Shown here: positions 60,496-64,000 of the stretch, in pieces
Numbering within the stretch: position 1 is the first letter of the stretch
Layout: the number at the start of each line of letters is the position of its first letter
Source: an uncultured Fodinibius sp.
GTDB taxonomy: Bacteria; Bacteroidota; Rhodothermia; Balneolales; Balneolaceae
DNA length: 64,000 bases
NCBI GenBank assembly: GCA_913056455.1
Contig: CAJXMJ010000003.1
Location: 62,001 to 126,000 of the forward strand
Direction of reading: 5' to 3'
Made by a program: the position numbers and the translations under genes
The notes under the pieces: generated by a model
Seen by the model: only the letters and a program-made list of their open reading frames with translations
Told to the model about the DNA's origin: nothing
The model's database searches: none

Positions 60496-61776
60496 ATGAC
60501 GCTACCTAAACAGAAAGCTAAAGAGTTGGTTTCTTCTCCCTACGCTTGGTTGGTGCTGGGATTACTAACGCTTATCTACATTTCCAGTTTTGTTGATCGC
60601 CAAATTATTGCGGTGCTGGCGCCAGCCATTCAGGATGAGCTTTCACTAAGTAATTTCCAAGTCGGAATTCTATATGGTACTGCTTTTTCATTCATTTATG
60701 CATTGTGTGGCATTCCGATGGGCCGGCTGGCTGATATCTATTCTCGAAAGCTGATGATTGTAGCTGGATTGGTAGTCTGGAGTTTGATGACGGCCGTCAG
60801 TGGATTTGCAACTTCACTCACCTTTCTAATTGTTGCTCGTTTTTTTGTGGGGATGAGTGAGTCAGCCTTGAGTCCGGCGGTGTATTCCTTGCTCTCGGAT
60901 TATTTTAAACCTGAACAGAGGGGTACTGTTTTTTCCATTTATGCTGCAGGAATTTTCGTGGGAATCGGGGTATCCTTTTTAGTTGGCGGAGGAATTGCCG
61001 AAGCCTACGATTGGCGCACCTCGTTAATAGCTGTGGGAGCACTTGGACTATTGATTGCTGTCGTAGCTTGGATTGTCATTAAGGAATTTCCCAGAGGGAT
61101 TACGCAGTCCGAAGAAAATCGGCGATTTGATACCGAACAGAGTTTTAAAGAAGTAGTACGATATATCATCCGCAAAAAAACGGTACGTTATCACTTTCTT
61201 GGATTTTCTTTTATGGCCTTTACCGGTTATACCATTTTAGGATTTATTGGTATTGTCCTTACTGATATCCATCAAGCTGGATCTCTTGTTCCGCAGTATG
61301 GCTGGTTCATGATGGCTACGGGGTTAAGCGTGATGGCTTCAGGAAAAGCTGCTGATTGGCTGGCGCAAAAATTTACGGCTTCTTATCGATTCGTCCCGGG
61401 TATTATAGCGGCTTTGGGATGCCTGCCGCTGTTTTACTTTGGATTGTTTGCAGAGTCAGCGACGACAGCACTGATCTTAATTGGGCTGGCAAATGTAATT
61501 TCATCATCCTATAACGGAATATCGGTAGCAATCCTGCAATATTTGGTAAAGCCGAATATGCGGGCCCTGGCCAGCGGGTTATATTTATTCGTAATTAGCG
61601 TTGTGGGATTTGGTATTGGCCCCCCGCTTACCGGTTGGCTGATGGATACCATTTTTACCGGGAACTACGGTGCGGCTAAGGCACTGATGACGGTATTTAT
61701 CTGCTGCGGAATATTGGCAACAGTGTTCTTTTTGATGGCCATGCAGTATTACGATCGTGATGAAGAAGAAGGTTAA
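60496..61776 (+). CDS. MFS transporter
   Basis: The 426-aa protein has 12 predicted membrane helices and an MFS signature (G-R-L-A-D-I-Y-S-R-K near 76). It resembles the Spinster-like MFS group. Substrate unknown. Confidence 0.85.
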   Translation: MTLPKQKAKELVSSPYAWLVLGLLTLIYISSFVDRQIIAVLAPAIQDELSLSNFQVGILYGTAFSFIYALCGIPMGRLADIYSRKLMIVAGLVVWSLMTAVSGFATSLTFLIVARFFVGMSESALSPAVYSLLSDYFKPEQRGTVFSIYAAGIFVGIGVSFLVGGGIAEAYDWRTSLIAVGALGLLIAVVAWIVIKEFPRGITQSEENRRFDTEQSFKEVVRYIIRKKTVRYHFLGFSFMAFTGYTILGFIGIVLTDIHQAGSLVPQYGWFMMATGLSVMASGKAADWLAQKFTASYRFVPGIIAALGCLPLFYFGLFAESATTALILIGLANVISSSYNGISVAILQYLVKPNMRALASGLYLFVISVVGFGIGPPLTGWLMDTIFTGNYGAAKALMTVFICCGILATVFFLMAMQYYDRDEEEG

Positions 61777-61918
61777 TCCACAATTTATATAGCCAAAAGA
61801 GTTTTTTTAATGGCAATAAATGCTCTTTGCCGTGATCTATACATTTGTTTATGAATACAAAGCTCTTAACTTTTGAGTGCTATAAGTGAAATTTTAATCA
61901 TTATTAATTCAGCAAGAA

Positions 61919-62245
61919 ATGACTATGAGATCATTAATCGTAAAACTCGGAAGCTTCGCTTTGTTATTGGTATTTATGGTGGCATGTGGCGGTGAATCCA
62001 CAGAAACAGTGGAAAGCGGAACATATGAAGGAACTATTCAGGAGGTTAATGCAGAAGAATCTGAAATATATGTAAACATTTCAGACGAGCAGACTTTGGA
62101 ACTCTATTTCATTGAAGAGACCGAGCTTGTCAAAGATACTACTGCGGTTCCGTTTGATAGCTTGGCGGCGGGACAAAAAGTGCGCATTGAGGTTGAAAAA
62201 GTAGGACAGCGTTTAGATCCGCTACGCGTAGAGATTCTTGAATAA
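61919..62245 (+). CDS. Small lipoprotein
   Basis: The 108-aa protein has a lipoprotein signal ending M-V-A-C (Cys22), then an OB-fold-like beta-rich body (G-T-I-Q-E-V-N-A-E-E and G-Q-K-V-R-I-E-V) similar to DUF5666-type proteins. The next gene starts 13 bases later, so the two probably form an operon. Confidence 0.65.
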   Translation: MTMRSLIVKLGSFALLLVFMVACGGESTETVESGTYEGTIQEVNAEESEIYVNISDEQTLELYFIEETELVKDTTAVPFDSLAAGQKVRIEVEKVGQRLDPLRVEILE

Positions 62246-62258
62246 ATAATTTAATTAA

Positions 62259-62756
62259 ATGCAAGAGCCGTTAAGTATGTGGCGGGTGGAGTTGATCCAC
62301 CCGTTTGTTATTCATATCCCTCTCGCACTACTGATAGTTGGGAGTATCTTTTGGATTAGCAGTCTTTGGCTGCATGAGCGTTATGATTTTCTTCGCCCGT
62401 CAGCGCGTTTATTACTAGTTATTGGCACAATTGGTGCGTGGATTGCGGTATATACGGGTTCGCTTGCCGATGCCGAGGTTGCACGCACATTATGTGATCC
62501 AACGATAGTAGAACAGCACGAAAACCTGGCCTATATCACAGGATATTTATTTTCAGCTTTTATCACAATTGATTGGTTGGCTTTGAAAGGGTACTTGGCT
62601 TTTTTTAAAAAGCGATATCTGCGTTTTGGATTGGCAGTTTTGCTTGTTGCAGGATGTGGATTTTTAGGATACGTGGGACACTTGGGAAGTACCCTTGTCT
62701 ATCAGCAATCGGCCGCGGTATACCAACCCACTGAAGAATGTGTTGAATTTGAGTAA
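62259..62756 (+). CDS. DUF2231-like membrane protein
   Basis: This 165-aa protein has four predicted membrane helices, with H-P-F-V-I-H-I-P near the start typical of DUF2231 proteins. Function unknown; its gene follows a small lipoprotein gene. Confidence 0.75.
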   Translation: MQEPLSMWRVELIHPFVIHIPLALLIVGSIFWISSLWLHERYDFLRPSARLLLVIGTIGAWIAVYTGSLADAEVARTLCDPTIVEQHENLAYITGYLFSAFITIDWLALKGYLAFFKKRYLRFGLAVLLVAGCGFLGYVGHLGSTLVYQQSAAVYQPTEECVEFE

Positions 62757-62820
62757 GATAAGACTTAAAGGTTGTAGGAAATCATCTATTTTGGTTGGGA
62801 TAGTCTATTTGTCATTTTTA

Positions 62821-63273
62821 TCAGAATGTATCCTGTATGGCTGACCTTTTAGCCATCCTAAAGTGAAAAGGTAAGCTAAACCATGTATTAACGGGTTTGG
62901 TGTCTATTTTCCCCGGAGTGAACTTGGTTCCTTTAACAAGGTGAAGAGCCTCTTTTGATAGCATTGGATGGGGTGAATATTCAATATAATGTCCGATTCC
63001 ATTTCCCTCTTTAGTAACCAAAAAGTTGACAATTACTTTTCCTTTGATCCCTCTATCCCTGGCTTCTTGGGGATATTCCATTTTGGACAACAAGTATTTG
63101 TATCCGCCTATCGGCTCAGGTTTTGAATCTACATCAGCTACAGAATATGTTTCAAGAGAATCGACAGGGATAGTATTATTTCGGGGAATCTGATAGCTTG
63201 AACCGCAACTCAAGATCCAGATGCTGAGAGCCAAAAATAGTACAAGAAGCGAGATATTTTTGTTATACATCAT
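62821..63273 (-). CDS. TonB C-terminal domain lipoprotein
   Basis: The 150-aa protein has a lipoprotein signal (W-I-L-S-C) and a TonB-C-type domain (Y-P-Q-E-A-R-D-R-G-I-K-G-K-V-I-V-N-F). Lacking a membrane-spanning N-terminus, it is a periplasmic TonB-domain protein rather than a full TonB. The start overlaps the end of pntB by 11 bases. Confidence 0.75.
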   Translation of the reverse strand: MMYNKNISLLVLFLALSIWILSCGSSYQIPRNNTIPVDSLETYSVADVDSKPEPIGGYKYLLSKMEYPQEARDRGIKGKVIVNFLVTKEGNGIGHYIEYSPHPMLSKEALHLVKGTKFTPGKIDTKPVNTWFSLPFHFRMAKRSAIQDTF

Positions 63274-64000
63274 CTAAGGATTTTGCCAGGGACTGCAAGG
63301 TTTTCTTAGCATCCCCGAAAAACATCTGGTTGGATTCTTTATAAAAGAGCGGATTGTCAATGCCGGCAAAACCGGGGCTAAGGCTTCGTTTAAAGACAAT
63401 CGTTCGCTCCGCTTCATCCACATCCATAATCGGCATCCCGTAAATGGGACTGCCGGGCTCTGTTTTGGCAACGGGATTAACTACATCATTAGCCCCGATT
63501 ATTAGCACAACATCTGTTGATTTAAATTCCGGATTAATTTGCTCCATATCATAGAGTTGGTCATAGGGCACATCGGCCTCGGCCAAAAGTACATTCATGT
63601 GTCCGGGCATTCGTCCTGCAACAGGATGAATACCGTACTTCACTTCCACGCCTCGTTTTTCAAGTTTATCAGCGACTTCTTTAAGTACGTGCTGAGCCTG
63701 GGCAACAGCTAATCCATAACCGGGCACAATTACAACGCGATCAGAATAGGCACATTGCAGGGCTACATCATCGGGCGTAGTTTCTCGTACTGTTTTGTCG
63801 GTGTCTGCTGCCGGTCCGCTTCCCGATCCTCCGTCTCCGCCAAACGCTCCAAAAAGCACGTTGCCAAGCGTGCGATTCATCGCTTTACACATAATATTTG
63901 TGAGAATAAGTCCCGCGGCTCCAACCAGTGCACCACTGATAATCAGCAGATTGTTGTTGATTACAAATCCGGCCATCGAGGCAGCGATCCCCGAGTAGGA
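63263..64000 (-). CDS. pntB: NAD(P) transhydrogenase beta subunit, partial
   Basis: The C-terminal 245 residues are visible; the gene starts beyond 64,000 (the frame is open to the window end). It holds the last membrane helices (L-L-I-I-S-G-A-L-V-G-A-A-G, M-C-K-A-M-N-R) and the NADP-binding domain (V-I-V-P-G-Y-G-L-A-V-A-Q-A-Q-H near Y-S-D-R). PntAB couples proton flow to NADPH formation. Confidence 0.9.
   Translation of the reverse strand, partial: SYSGIAASMAGFVINNNLLIISGALVGAAGLILTNIMCKAMNRTLGNVLFGAFGGDGGSGSGPAADTDKTVRETTPDDVALQCAYSDRVVIVPGYGLAVAQAQHVLKEVADKLEKRGVEVKYGIHPVAGRMPGHMNVLLAEADVPYDQLYDMEQINPEFKSTDVVLIIGANDVVNPVAKTEPGSPIYGMPIMDVDEAERTIVFKRSLSPGFAGIDNPLFYKESNQMFFGDAKKTLQSLAKSLDDV

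Overview
The window is chromosomal DNA from a Bacteroidota/Balneolota-type bacterium. The evidence is a SusC/SusD outer-membrane pair, a GldC homologue, many lipoproteins with short lipoboxes, and general protein similarity; genus-level assignment is not possible from sequence alone. It has two parts. Bases 1 to about 38,372 are an integrated, phage-like element whose tyrosine integrase gene abuts the 3' end of a tRNA-Arg(ACG) gene. Bases 38,373-64,000 are ordinary host chromosome. The left junction of the element lies outside the window.

Element, late region (190-21,416, all minus strand). About 25 tightly packed genes, many overlapping as ATGA, form one long operon that ends at strong intrinsic terminators at 136-169 and 17-43. 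It encodes peptidoglycan-attacking enzymes (M15 peptidase, lytic transglycosylase, peptidoglycan-binding protein, transglutaminase-like protein), beta-rich structural candidates (206, 260, 139, 183 and 484 aa), a RecA/RadA-type ATPase, a 2421-aa polyvalent protein (RelA/SpoT-like, N6-methylase and SNF2-type helicase domains) and about ten small proteins with a single C-terminal membrane anchor and a basic tail. I see no terminase, portal, HK97-type protease, tape measure, sheath or baseplate gene. My reading is a prophage of a tailless, probably internal-membrane virus. This is the most interesting system in the window. The capsid assignment is structural inference only.

Element, accessory and control region (21.4-38.3 kb). 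A plus-strand cargo block (21.9-25.8 kb) holds a membrane protein/HTH pair, a secreted alpha/beta hydrolase, a glycine-zipper mini-protein, a SAM methyltransferase-like protein and a DUF6429 protein. It is followed by an AbiEi-like/Fic fusion bracketed by operator-like repeats, then a very AT-rich restriction-modification island (DUF3883-type nuclease plus two DNA methyltransferases), a ParB-like protein, an HTH protein, a 7-copy TCTTAG/CTAAGA repeat array next to an AT-rich tract (candidate origin), a phage-type replicative ATPase, a divergent HTH/repressor switch, an excisionase-like gene and the integrase.

Host region (38.4-64 kb): tRNA-Arg, zinc metalloprotease lipoprotein, rluD, a candidate structured RNA with its own terminator, recN, a rhodanese, a cupredoxin lipoprotein whose two halves appear in circularly permuted order, a D-2-/L-2-hydroxyglutarate oxidising pair, susD/susC, a TlpA-like thioredoxin, ahcY, a carboxypeptidase-regulatory-domain lipoprotein, gldC, a Memo-family protein with a PqqD-like N-terminus, an endonuclease III with unusual cysteine spacing, an MFS transporter, small lipoprotein and membrane proteins, a TonB-C lipoprotein and the 3' part of pntB. 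A family of dispersed palindromic repeats lies between several host genes.
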